64,000 bases of DNA from Clostridium fessum. Lineage in GTDB: Bacteria; Bacillota; Clostridia; Lachnospirales; Lachnospiraceae. Below, one piece after another: positions 1 to 8,168 of this stretch. Location: positions 434,001-498,000 of the forward strand of contig NZ_PYLO01000001.1 of assembly GCF_003024715.1 (NCBI RefSeq), given 5' to 3'. Below the pieces are notes generated by a model. That model was not told where the DNA came from and did not search any database. It was given only the letters and a program-made list of their open reading frames with translations. The first letter of the stretch is position 1, and every line of letters starts with the position of its first letter. The translations under genes and the position numbers were made by a program.

Positions 1-1063
1 TCTGGCTGATAAGTCCGGCTGCCAGCTTGCGGTCGTTGGTCTGTTTCGTCTTTTCTTCTAATTCAAGGCTGCGTTTTGCCTGTTCATACTGTGCCTCAGA
101 CATCTTCAGATTCTGATAAGCCGACTGGACATTCGACTTGACTGCCTCCTTCCCGCTGGTCAGAGTTGTCTGGTACTGCTCTTTAAGGGTGCTTGTCATC
201 GCATTGTTGACCTGACGTACCAGAATCTTTAACTGATAATTATTTTCCTGTGCTTTCGCAATGTCCTCTTCGAGGTTGACCGATGCACTCATCTGTTCCT
301 GCGGGTCCGGTAATGCACAGATTTCTACTGATGCGCCATATTTCCATCCAAGCATCTGGCACAGGGATTCCTTCGTCGATGCAATATTGCTCTCCGCCGT
401 CGTGATGGACGCCTGCGCCTTTAAAAGAGTCTCCTTGGCATCCAGCACATCCGTCTGGGTCGCGCTTCCGGATGAAAGCTTTAAGTTTGCCGTCTCATAG
501 TCTTTTTCTGCCTTGGACACCTGGTTCTGCACACTCTTTAAGTTTTCCTGGGCATTCCAGTACTGGATCATCAGGTTCTGCGCCTGCTGTACCAACGATT
601 TCTCGGTCTGCGTATACCCCCACGCCTTAACATTCGCATCATCGACGTTATTATCGCCCTGCTCGCGCATCTGGGTCGCGGAAGCCTCGCTTCTCTGTGC
701 TGCTGCCAGAGCGGAACCATAATTCGCATCATCTGAATCCGGGTACTCGATGCTGCTCTCGATCTCATCTGCCGCGTCATAATATTCCTGCGCGATCTCA
801 TTGCTGTCTTTGCCTTGATAATCCTTGTACTCGATCCGGTTCTTCTCCACTGTGCTGTTGTACTCATGGATTAGATCAGCAATCTCGTCAAATTCGAGCT
901 TATCATCCTGCAGCGAAGCCCATTTTTCTGTAGAATATGCAAATTGCGGGCTGGCTGCCAATACCTGGACCGGCGCACCTGCCGCCAGAAAAAGCCCCAG
1001 TGAGCAGGCTGCTGCACCGGTCGCAATCCGATGCTTCAGACATATTTTTTTATTTCGATTCAT
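1..1063 (-). CDS. TolC-like outer membrane efflux family protein (C-terminus cut by window start)
   Basis: The reading frame is open from an ATG at 1063 to the window edge, giving 354 residues without a stop. A GGAG ribosome site lies just upstream. The N-terminus has basic residues, a hydrophobic stretch and a likely signal-peptidase site after VLA (about residue 36). The remainder is charged and helical with heptad-like spacing, and the segment GSATQTDVLDAKETL matches the repeat seen in TolC/OEP channel proteins. It is the third gene of the operon, 57 bases after the RND pump. In diderm bacteria TolC forms the outer-membrane duct; in this apparently monoderm host it may instead be an extracellular helical partner of the adaptor. 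The C-terminal part is outside the window. Confidence 0.8.
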   Translation of the reverse strand, partial: MNRNKKICLKHRIATGAAACSLGLFLAAGAPVQVLAASPQFAYSTEKWASLQDDKLEFDEIADLIHEYNSTVEKNRIEYKDYQGKDSNEIAQEYYDAADEIESSIEYPDSDDANYGSALAAAQRSEASATQMREQGDNNVDDANVKAWGYTQTEKSLVQQAQNLMIQYWNAQENLKSVQNQVSKAEKDYETANLKLSSGSATQTDVLDAKETLLKAQASITTAESNIASTKESLCQMLGWKYGASVEICALPDPQEQMSASVNLEEDIAKAQENNYQLKILVRQVNNAMTSTLKEQYQTTLTSGKEAVKSNVQSAYQNLKMSEAQYEQAKRSLELEEKTKQTNDRKLAAGLISQ

Positions 1064-1120
1064 GTATGTCACTCCATTCCGATATATCTGATTTTAACAA
1101 TTATCCTATTCTGTTTCCAA

Positions 1121-4100
1121 TTAATCTATGTCCGGTATCTCTTCCTTTGCTTTCCGGCTCAGCAGTGCGTAATATACTGGAACCATGAAGAGCGCGACAA
1201 TCACACCTGCGGTCAGACCGCCGATATCTACGATCGCCAGGCCCTGTGTCGTGGAACCGCTGCTTCCGATTGCCAGTGCCATCGGGATCATCGCGAGGAT
1301 GGTTGTCATACTTGTCATCAGAATCGGTCGGATACGGGTCGCACCTGCCTCGATGAGCGCTGTCCGCAGATCCATTGTGGAGCGATACTGGTTGACCGTA
1401 TCCACGTAGAGAATACCGTTATTTACAACAGTTCCGACCAGAATCAGGAAGCCAAGCAGGGACGTCATACTGATGCTGACGCCGGTCAGCTTCAGTAATC
1501 CGAAGGAACCAACCAAACTGAACGGGATGGTCGTCATAACCATGATGGAAAACTTCACAGACTCAAACTGTGCCGCCATGACAACGAATACCAGGAAGAC
1601 TGCAATCGCAATCGCGCGGTACAGGGAGCTGAACTCACTCTTCATCATACGGTCACGGCTGTTCTGCCCAATGCTGATTGTACCGCTTAAGTTCGGAGTA
1701 ATTACCTCACTGTTGATTTGCTGCTGTACATTATCACCGGTGTAATCAGCAGAGATTGTGATCTCATATGCACTGTCGGTTCTGGAAATCGAAGCCGGAC
1801 TGTCCTCAAATACGACATTTGCCACATCGGTCAGTGCCACCTTCTGTCCGTTTGTTCCCGTCAAAATAATATCTTTTATGTTATCAACTGTCTCGTACTC
1901 GCCCTCCGGATACTCAACCGTTACCGTAATGTCCTCGCCGTCAATTTTAAGTGTCGTCGCGTCGATACCGCTCAACATCTGGTTGATCGTCGTTCCGATA
2001 CTGGAAGCCGTGAGTCCATACGCCTTTGCCATGACCGGATCAATCTTCAGGGTAACGATCGGTGCATTATTCTCAATACTGGAATGGATGTTGATGACAT
2101 CCGTTCTTGCTGTCATTTCCTTGACAATCTTATCACTAACTTCTTTTAATTCATCATACTGCGTGCCGTGAAGAATCACTTCATAGCCGCGCTGTCTTCC
2201 CATGAAGCTCATGGAAGTCGATGCCGATACGTCGATCGTACAGTTTGCAATGTTATCCATCTCTTTCTGCCACTGATCGGCTACATCGTCTGTTTTCATG
2301 GTACGGTCATCTTTCAGATAGGCACTGATCTCGCCGCTGTCTCCGTCGTAACGCAGCATGTACGAATCAATCTGGTCGCTCGCGGAAACAATCGCCTCCG
2401 CTTCTGCCAGCGCCTCCTCGATCTTTTCCTGTTTCAGCCCCGGACGCGTCTCTATGCTGACACTGACTGTACCGGTATCATCCGATGTCATCAGCTCCGT
2501 CTGCATTCCGCTCGCCAGAATTACCGTCAGTACAAGTACCAGAACCGAAAATCCCATAACCATCGCCTTGTGGTTTAACAGACGGTCCATGATGCCGCGG
2601 TACCATTTCTGTAAACGTTCAATCGGACGTCCCATCAGGGCGCGCTTCGCCTCGCTCGGTTTATAGAACAGATAACACAGCGGAACCACCGTCATCGCAG
2701 ACAGCAGGGACGCTGACATACAGAACACGATCGTAAATCCCAGCGGCTTGAACATCTGTCCGGTCATACCGTTTAAGAATGCCAGCGGCAGGAATACGAC
2801 ACAGGTCGTAATCGTCGAACCGATGATCGAGTTAATGACAATGCCGGTTCCGTGAAGCGCTGCTGAAAAATAGCCAAGCGCCCCCTTGTCTTCCTGCTCC
2901 GCCGTTGCACGGAAACAGCTCTCCAGTACAACGATCGAGTTATCGACCATCATGCCGACGCCGAGTACCAGCGCACTCATCGTGATAACGTTCAACGAAA
3001 ATCCTGCCATCGTGATCGCAATCAAGGACATCAAAATCGAAGTCGGAATGGAACTTCCGACGATCAGAGACGCCTTATAATCGCCAAAGAACAGGAAAAT
3101 GATAAACATGGAGATGATAACCGCCAGAACCATTGTCTCTGCTACGTCTTTTAAGGAATCAAGAATCGTGTCAGATGTATCATTTGCAACCGTGATCGTC
3201 AGATCCGAATCATCTGCCATCAATTCTTCAATTTTCTCTTTTACAGCCGAGGACACTTCCATATCTGTGCTGTCCTGCTGCTTCTGAATCGAAACGGAGA
3301 TCGTCTCCTGACCGTTGTAACGGGAAATGCCGCCCCGGTCTTTCGTTGCCTCATACACATTTGCCACATCCGACAGAGAAATAATCTGTCCTGCCGGCGT
3401 CTTGATTGGAATATCCTGCAGCTCATTTACCTGTTCTGTTTTTAAGGAGGTAGTAACGGAAAGCTCCAGGTTTCCGGCATCTGCCTCACCCGACGGGGAT
3501 GCCACGTTCGCATCGTTAATCGCACTCGCAACATCCTGCATGGTCAGATTGTACTGATCCATTTTTTCAGACTGTAATTCAATGCTGACGTACTTAGAAG
3601 AACCGCCTCGCGTCTCAATGTTTGCAATTGAAGAAATTCGCTCTAATTCAGGTACTATCTTCTGATCCACATAATCGTAAAGGTTTGTCTGCGTCTTATG
3701 TGCAATCGAAAGCATCATACTGTCTCCTTGATTGGAGTTCATCGACATAACGCTCGGTTCCACATCATCCGGCAGCTCCCGCTGGATATTGTCCAGTTTC
3801 TGCTTTAAGTTGTCATACGCCTCATCCATATCGGTGCCGTAATCGTACTGAAGCATGATCATCGAACGTCCATCGCTCGATTCGGAGGTAACCGTGTCCA
3901 CACCTTCCAGCGTACCGATCGCATCCTCGATCGGTTCGGTTACCAGCTCGCTGATATCCTCCGGTCCTGCGCCTGAATAATTTGCCATGATAATCAGCAT
4001 TGGCGTCTCCATATCCGGCATCTGCTCCAGCTTTGCCGAAAAGACCGATGAAATACCGAATACAACCAGACACAACAGAGCCATGACAGTAGTAACCGGA

Positions 4101-4129
4101 TGTTTCAGGATATATTTCGTTACTCCCAT
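1121..4129 (-). CDS. RND (AcrB/HAE1-like) efflux transporter
   Basis: A 1002-residue integral membrane protein of the resistance-nodulation-division family, which exports drugs, lipids or toxic metabolites using ion-motive force. TM1 lies at about residues 10-32, followed by a porter domain, TM2-TM6, a second large extracellular domain (about 510-800) and the remaining membrane segments. The TM4 signature GVGMMVDNSIVVLE (about residue 395) carries an Asp-Asn pair where AcrB has two Asp residues; this is common in distant HAE1 members. The protein is slightly shorter than AcrB. It starts 20 bases after the adaptor gene and precedes the TolC-like gene, so the three form one tripartite operon. 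The substrate cannot be inferred. Confidence 0.93.
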   Translation of the reverse strand: MGVTKYILKHPVTTVMALLCLVVFGISSVFSAKLEQMPDMETPMLIIMANYSGAGPEDISELVTEPIEDAIGTLEGVDTVTSESSDGRSMIMLQYDYGTDMDEAYDNLKQKLDNIQRELPDDVEPSVMSMNSNQGDSMMLSIAHKTQTNLYDYVDQKIVPELERISSIANIETRGGSSKYVSIELQSEKMDQYNLTMQDVASAINDANVASPSGEADAGNLELSVTTSLKTEQVNELQDIPIKTPAGQIISLSDVANVYEATKDRGGISRYNGQETISVSIQKQQDSTDMEVSSAVKEKIEELMADDSDLTITVANDTSDTILDSLKDVAETMVLAVIISMFIIFLFFGDYKASLIVGSSIPTSILMSLIAITMAGFSLNVITMSALVLGVGMMVDNSIVVLESCFRATAEQEDKGALGYFSAALHGTGIVINSIIGSTITTCVVFLPLAFLNGMTGQMFKPLGFTIVFCMSASLLSAMTVVPLCYLFYKPSEAKRALMGRPIERLQKWYRGIMDRLLNHKAMVMGFSVLVLVLTVILASGMQTELMTSDDTGTVSVSIETRPGLKQEKIEEALAEAEAIVSASDQIDSYMLRYDGDSGEISAYLKDDRTMKTDDVADQWQKEMDNIANCTIDVSASTSMSFMGRQRGYEVILHGTQYDELKEVSDKIVKEMTARTDVINIHSSIENNAPIVTLKIDPVMAKAYGLTASSIGTTINQMLSGIDATTLKIDGEDITVTVEYPEGEYETVDNIKDIILTGTNGQKVALTDVANVVFEDSPASISRTDSAYEITISADYTGDNVQQQINSEVITPNLSGTISIGQNSRDRMMKSEFSSLYRAIAIAVFLVFVVMAAQFESVKFSIMVMTTIPFSLVGSFGLLKLTGVSISMTSLLGFLILVGTVVNNGILYVDTVNQYRSTMDLRTALIEAGATRIRPILMTSMTTILAMIPMALAIGSSGSTTQGLAIVDIGGLTAGVIVALFMVPVYYALLSRKAKEEIPDID

Positions 4130-4148
4130 GTCTTACATTCCTCCTGTC

Positions 4149-5441
4149 CTACTGTTTCTGTCCATTTTTTGCATCTTTCGGAGCACCTGCATCACCCGCA
4201 GGCTGATCGTTTCCGCCATCTGCCGAAGCGCCCGCTTTCTGTCCATTTTCAGACCCTGCCAGGGCATCAGCTTTCTGGTTTCCAGCTTCATCCGCTGCTG
4301 CCGCATCTGTTTCTTCACCCTTTAAGTTAACGGTTGAACCCTCATAAAGCTGGGAACTCCATGTACTAATGACGAGATCATCGGCCGTCAGCCCGGACTT
4401 GATTTCCGCCAGCTCCGTATTATAAAGCCCCACTTCGACTTCCACTTTATGTACCGTTCCATCCTGGTAAACATAGACATTTCCAACGCCGTTATCATAG
4501 TAGATTGCATCTACCGGCACGGTCATGACATTCTCTGCATGCTCAGAAGTTACTGTTACCTTGACATTACTTCCCGTTGAAAGGCTGTTCGCCTCCGGCA
4601 GCTCTGCCTTTATCTTAAACAGACCGTTGCTCTCGTCCGCCATGCTGCTGACATCGGTAATCACACCATCATAAGTCGTTCCATCTTTTACAATCGTCAT
4701 CGCGTCGCCCTGATTTAAGTTGCTCATAACACGCTCGGATACGTAGAACGATACCCGTTTATCTCCCTCACCGGAGATAACGCAGAGCTGCGTCTGCTGG
4801 TTGACATGATCATATACATCAATATCCATCGTCTCAATCTTGCCGGAGATCGGTGCGGTCACGGAACTGTATTCCACCTGACGGTCGTAGTTTAATTTTG
4901 CCGATTCATAATTTAACTGTGCCGTCTTCGCCTGGTTCTGATACTGCTCCCATTCCTGATCAGAAATATCTCCTCCCTGATAAAGAAGCTGCATACGGCT
5001 TAAATTGCTCTGTGCCTCGGTCAGGTTAACAGAGGCGGAGTCCATCGCATTTTTCGCCGTCTCAACCTGTTCGGTATTGATCGTACAGAGAAGCTGACCC
5101 GCTGTCACCATATCACCGACGCTGACGTTGACACCCGTCACATCGCCGGATGCCTTCGCATAGACATAGACAACGTCCGATGCCTCGACAGTACCGGATG
5201 TGCTGGTTGTCCGCTCAATCGTTCCGCTCTTTGGATTCTCAGCCGCAACCGTCGCCACATTGTCCATCTGCGTGTCCTGCATACCGCCTGGACCGCCCGG
5301 ACCGCCGCCGGAACCTCCTTTGCTGCCACCCTTGAAACGCATAAAAAGCGCCGCAAGTACGATCAGCACCACCACCGCAATGATGGCTGTTTTCTTTTTA
5401 TTCTGCTTTACCGTTTCCATCAGAGAAGATAGTTTACTCAT
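4149..5441 (-). CDS. RND efflux periplasmic-type adaptor (membrane fusion protein, HlyD/AcrA family)
   Basis: A 430-residue adaptor that would bridge the RND pump and the TolC-like protein. A basic N-terminus is followed by one membrane anchor (about residues 16-36) and a short linker very rich in Gly and Pro (about 38-53). Then come a barrel-sandwich (lipoyl-like) half containing VYAKASGDVTGVNVSVGD, a coiled-coil hairpin (about 120-185), the second lipoyl half, a beta-barrel domain and a membrane-proximal domain. The last 50 residues are a low-complexity Ala/Gly/Asp/Lys tail. It is the first gene of the efflux operon and is preceded by the promoter and repeat array described at 5479-5533. 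The next gene on the other side is the divergent response regulator. Confidence 0.92.
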   Translation of the reverse strand: MSKLSSLMETVKQNKKKTAIIAVVVLIVLAALFMRFKGGSKGGSGGGPGGPGGMQDTQMDNVATVAAENPKSGTIERTTSTSGTVEASDVVYVYAKASGDVTGVNVSVGDMVTAGQLLCTINTEQVETAKNAMDSASVNLTEAQSNLSRMQLLYQGGDISDQEWEQYQNQAKTAQLNYESAKLNYDRQVEYSSVTAPISGKIETMDIDVYDHVNQQTQLCVISGEGDKRVSFYVSERVMSNLNQGDAMTIVKDGTTYDGVITDVSSMADESNGLFKIKAELPEANSLSTGSNVKVTVTSEHAENVMTVPVDAIYYDNGVGNVYVYQDGTVHKVEVEVGLYNTELAEIKSGLTADDLVISTWSSQLYEGSTVNLKGEETDAAAADEAGNQKADALAGSENGQKAGASADGGNDQPAGDAGAPKDAKNGQKQ

Positions 5442-5478
5442 TTCGCATATTCCTTTCTGGTTTTTCCTAATTGTCCCT

Positions 5479-5533
5479 AGTATAACATCCCATTTTTAAA
5501 CGAGTTTCAACTAAATATAAACTGAATGTAAAC
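5479..5533 (-). promoter_or_regulatory. Efflux-operon promoter with four phased GTTTA repeats (candidate response-regulator site)
   Basis: On the minus strand an extended -10 (TGTTATACT; core at 5479-5484) precedes the adaptor gene. Directly upstream the motif GTTTA (one copy is GTTGA) occurs four times, read as TAAAC/TCAAC on the plus strand at 5497, 5507, 5518 and 5529. The spacings are 10, 11 and 11 bases, so all copies face one side of the helix. Such arrays are typical of OmpR/PhoB-family activator sites. The response regulator encoded divergently at 5753 is the obvious candidate ligand. A TTGAAA hexamer lies 20 bases from the -10, too far for a standard -35, which fits an activator-dependent promoter. 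Confidence 0.6.
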
Positions 5534-5560
5534 GAACCGTGAAAAAAATGTGTTGCACCG

Positions 5561-5592
5561 TTCACAATCAGTTTAAACTTATGTGGTATAAT
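5561..5592 (+). promoter_or_regulatory. Candidate promoter for the divergent two-component operon
   Basis: A perfect TATAAT lies at 5587-5592. No good -35 is found at 17 bases, but a TTCACA at 5561 and a palindromic GTTTAAAC at 5571-5578 lie upstream. The palindrome contains the same GTTTA/TAAAC half-sites as the efflux operator, so the regulator may also control its own gene. A second TATACT-type -10 occurs at 5691-5696 inside a repeated segment. The whole 311-base gap 5442-5752 holds these regulatory sites and the duplication described at 5584-5707; no gene is seen in it. Confidence 0.4.
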
Positions 5593-5707
5593 ATGAGCAC
5601 TTAGTGAGGTCTTTTCGAACTTAGTGCGAGTCATACCTAAGTCCTTAATGAAGCCGAGCCGAAGGTGAGAGCTGAATTTAGTACTTATGGTATACTATGA
5701 GTATTTA
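5584..5707 (+). repeat. Duplicated promoter-like 20-mer flanking about 84 bp of palindromic sequence
   Basis: TGGTATAATATGAGCACTTA (5584-5603) recurs with a few changes as TGGTATACTATGAGTATTTA (5688-5707), 104 bases apart. Between them are repeated ACTTAGTG/CTAAGT half-sites that could pair. The arrangement looks like insertion or duplication of a small intergenic repeat unit that brings its own -10 box. No coding sequence is present. Confidence 0.45.
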
Positions 5708-5752
5708 TGATATTACATCTTTTTAATTGAATTATAGGGAGGATTTACGGAT

Positions 5753-6430
5753 ATGTTTCACATTCTCGTGGTAGAAGATGATGCGAAACTGCGTTCCCTG
5801 TTCTGCACGGTACTCACCAACAATGGTTATCTGGCGCTTCCGGCAGAAAGCGGCGAAAAAGCATTATCTCTTTTAGATTCTGAATATGTAGATCTCATTA
5901 TTTCGGATATTATGATGTCCGGAATGGACGGATATGAACTGATTGATCACCTGCGGACGAGTGGATTTACGATGCCGATCCTGATTATCACCGCCAAAGA
6001 GCGCTTCGAAGACAAGCAGCGCGGCTTTCAGGCAGGCACGGATGACTACATGGTGAAGCCGATCGATGTCAATGAGATGGTTCTGCGGGTTGGCGCCCTG
6101 CTCAAACGCGCCAAGATCGCGACGGAGCATCGGATTGTCTGCCAAAATACGATTCTCGACTACGATGCACTGACGGTCACGGCCAACGGGCAGGAGACAC
6201 TTCTGCCGCAGAAAGAATTTTACCTTCTATATAAATTACTTTCTTATCCAAATAAGATTTTCACGAGGCAGCAGCTCATGGACGAAATCTGGGGGCTTGA
6301 CTCGACAACCGACGAACGGACGGTCGATGTGCATGTCAACCGGCTGCGCGAACGGTTTAAAAACTGCGATGATTTTATCATCATGACCGTGCGGGGTCTC
6401 GGCTATAAGGCGGTGAAAACAGAAGTATGA
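5753..6430 (+). CDS. OmpR-family response regulator
   Basis: A 225-residue transcription regulator. The receiver domain (1-115) has the acidic pair D9/D10, phospho-acceptor D52 in SDIMMSGMDGYE, T80 and K102. The C-terminal winged helix (about 130-223) has the LPQKEFYLLYKL start and the RTVDVHVNRLRERF recognition region of the Trans_reg_C family. A GGGAGG ribosome site lies about 10 bases before the ATG. The stop overlaps the kinase start by four bases (ATGA), so the pair is translationally coupled. Its position back to back with the efflux operon suggests it controls that operon through the phased repeats at 5497-5533. The signal is unknown. Confidence 0.95.
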   Translation: MFHILVVEDDAKLRSLFCTVLTNNGYLALPAESGEKALSLLDSEYVDLIISDIMMSGMDGYELIDHLRTSGFTMPILIITAKERFEDKQRGFQAGTDDYMVKPIDVNEMVLRVGALLKRAKIATEHRIVCQNTILDYDALTVTANGQETLLPQKEFYLLYKLLSYPNKIFTRQQLMDEIWGLDSTTDERTVDVHVNRLRERFKNCDDFIIMTVRGLGYKAVKTEV

Positions 6431-7494
6431 TCAGCAAAAACTTTACCAAATATTTCCAGATTCCACTCTACTGGCTGACCCTCCTGGTCTTTTTCTTCCT
6501 GGTGTCCTCGTTGATGCCGATGCTGACCGGATATTTTGTCTCGCTGCTCACAAGCGGAACAGATAAACACGAAGTTTTTCGGATTTTCGGTCCGAATTTT
6601 CCGAGTCTGATGTCATTTTTGAGCAGCCTTGCATTCAGTATCGCGCTGTCGCTGTTCCTCTGGTCGAAAATTCTCTGCCCCATCGGTTCCATAAGCCTTG
6701 CCGCTAAGCAGGTAGCAGACGGAGACTTTTCTGTTCATGTGCCAGATTCGAAGTCTTTGCAGGCGATCTGTGAACTAACCTACAATTTTAACCGTATGGT
6801 GCAGGAGTTAAACAGCATCGAATCGCTGCGAAATGATTTTGTGACCACGGTTTCCCATGAGTTCAAGACACCGCTCGCCGCCATCGAGGGCTATGCGACA
6901 TTGCTGCAGGATCCATCTCTCTCAGAGGCGGACCGGAATGAATACACGCGCATCATCATCGACAGCACGCGCCAGCTCACCACGATGACCGGCAACATTC
7001 TTCTGCTTTCCCGCCTGGAAAAGCAGGAGATCGTGACCGGCCGCACGACGTTCAGCCTCGACGAACAAATCCGGCAGGCGATTCTTCTGCTGGAACCGCT
7101 CTGGGAGAAAAAGCATCTGAATCTCGACATTGATTTGACGGCGTGCAAATTTTACGGCAACTGTGAGATGCTGCAGCAGGTCTGGATCAATCTCCTGCAA
7201 AATGCCATCAAATTCACCCCGGCTGGCGGTATGCTTTCTGCCAAACTCGTTATCACAGGAGATAAGGTGCGTGTCTCCATCCGCGATACCGGCGTCGGCA
7301 TGGATGACGCCACGATGAAACGGATCTTTGAAAAATTTTACAGCAGGAACTCGGATCCCAATGAAAAGGGCAACGGGCTGGGACTTTCCATCACGAAACG
7401 GATCATCGACCTGATGCACGGTACCATCGAGGTATCCAGCCAGGTGGACGAGGGTAGCTGCTTTACAGTGATTCTGCCACTTGAAAAAGCATAG
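6427..7494 (+). CDS. Membrane sensor histidine kinase, partner of the 5753 regulator
   Basis: A 355-residue kinase with two membrane segments (about residues 16-41 and 62-84) enclosing only about 20 extracytoplasmic residues, so it probably senses within or at the membrane, as bacitracin-type sensors do. A HAMP-like linker (about 85-135) leads to the dimerisation helix with H144 in TVSHEFKTPLAAIEGY. The ATPase domain has the N box LLQNAIKFTPAGG, the G1 box DTGVGMD, and GNGLGLSITK. It is the second gene of the operon and converges with the small membrane-protein gene four bases downstream. A small loop and a divergent efflux pump suggest membrane-stress or antimicrobial sensing; this is inference. 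Confidence 0.93.
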   Translation: MISKNFTKYFQIPLYWLTLLVFFFLVSSLMPMLTGYFVSLLTSGTDKHEVFRIFGPNFPSLMSFLSSLAFSIALSLFLWSKILCPIGSISLAAKQVADGDFSVHVPDSKSLQAICELTYNFNRMVQELNSIESLRNDFVTTVSHEFKTPLAAIEGYATLLQDPSLSEADRNEYTRIIIDSTRQLTTMTGNILLLSRLEKQEIVTGRTTFSLDEQIRQAILLLEPLWEKKHLNLDIDLTACKFYGNCEMLQQVWINLLQNAIKFTPAGGMLSAKLVITGDKVRVSIRDTGVGMDDATMKRIFEKFYSRNSDPNEKGNGLGLSITKRIIDLMHGTIEVSSQVDEGSCFTVILPLEKA

Positions 7495-7498
7495 AATC

Positions 7499-7636
7499 TC
7501 ATCGGCAAAACATATTGTACCCGACAATCATCAGAGAAATGGCGATGCTGACCCATAGAAAATTCTTTGGGAAAATGAGCACCAGGGTCATGCCAAATCC
7601 CATTGAAAAAAGGACTAAACCAAATAAACGCTTCAT
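7499..7636 (-). CDS. Small (45 aa) hydrophobic membrane protein
   Basis: Starting at ATG 7636 with an AGAGAGG ribosome site nine bases upstream, this frame encodes 45 residues beginning MKRLFGLVLFSMGFGM and ending MFCR. Two hydrophobic stretches (about 4-21 and 28-41) are separated by a short PKN turn, giving a two-helix hairpin. It ends four bases from the converging kinase gene, leaving no room for anything else. Small proteins of this MKRLxGLVLF type occur in clostridial genomes but I know no assigned function. The start region is duplicated in inverted orientation at 7730-7748. Reality as a gene is supported by the start signals and the membrane-like composition. Confidence 0.7.
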   Translation of the reverse strand: MKRLFGLVLFSMGFGMTLVLIFPKNFLWVSIAISLMIVGYNMFCR

Positions 7637-7748
7637 AGAATGATACCTCTCTGAAATGTCTGTTTTCAAAAGAAGTTAAATAGCAGGCGATCATTGCCAG
7701 AGACATCTGACATTCGATCGTGTGCTATGATCATTCTATGAAGCGTTT
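7626..7748. repeat. Perfect 19-bp inverted repeat around the small-protein start
   Basis: The 19 bases at 7626-7644, which contain the ATG and first codons of the small membrane protein, recur exactly as the reverse complement at 7730-7748, with 85 bases between. The outer copy continues ATGAAGCG on the plus strand but has no ribosome site and no long frame. It may be the scar of an inversion or a long-range hairpin between this gene and gerW. Confidence 0.6.
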
Positions 7749-7762
7749 TGATTTTAATTTCT

Positions 7763-8167
7763 TTATTTCTTCTCTTCCATCTCGCCCGCCATTTTCTCAG
7801 CTGTCTGCATCGTCTCCGCATCGATCGGTCCGGTGCTTCCGCCGACAAATTTATTGACGAGATCCGGTGCCATGTCGAGAACCTTGGTCAATGCATCCTG
7901 ATGCTTGATATTGACCACTTTCGTCATGCCATTCTGAATGACCAGCACCGCGCTCGGCGTCATCTTGGCGCTCATGCCGCCCGCATTCTTCTCTTTCGCC
8001 GACTGACCAAACGCGCCCGCCGCCATGCCGCAGGTTACATCCACGAGTGGAAGTATAATCGCATCGCCAACTGTCACCGGCTCTCCCACGACTGTCTTCG
8101 TCGTGACGAACTCATCCATACCCTGAAATAATGCACCGATTGTCGATGCAAACTGATTGTCTGCCAT
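7763..8167 (-). CDS. gerW: GerW (YtfJ) family sporulation protein
   Basis: A 134-residue protein of the GerW/YtfJ family, associated with spore formation and L-alanine germination in Bacillus. It begins MADNQFASTIGALFQGM, continues with the family core GEPVTVGDAIILPLVDVTCGMAAG, and has the Gly-rich stretch FGQSAKEKNAGGMSAKMTP typical of the family. The ATG at 8167 was chosen over the open frame further upstream because GGAGGAAG lies directly before it. It follows the DUF2953-like gene with a one-base gap; the same pair (ytfI-ytfJ) is neighbours in Bacillus. Its presence supports an endospore-forming ancestry. Confidence 0.88.
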   Translation of the reverse strand: MADNQFASTIGALFQGMDEFVTTKTVVGEPVTVGDAIILPLVDVTCGMAAGAFGQSAKEKNAGGMSAKMTPSAVLVIQNGMTKVVNIKHQDALTKVLDMAPDLVNKFVGGSTGPIDAETMQTAEKMAGEMEEKK

Positions 8168-8168
8168 A

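Noticed and set aside
6922-7527. A 201-codon minus-strand frame opposite the histidine kinase
   Set aside because: Shadow of the kinase gene, whose motifs are unmistakable on the plus strand.
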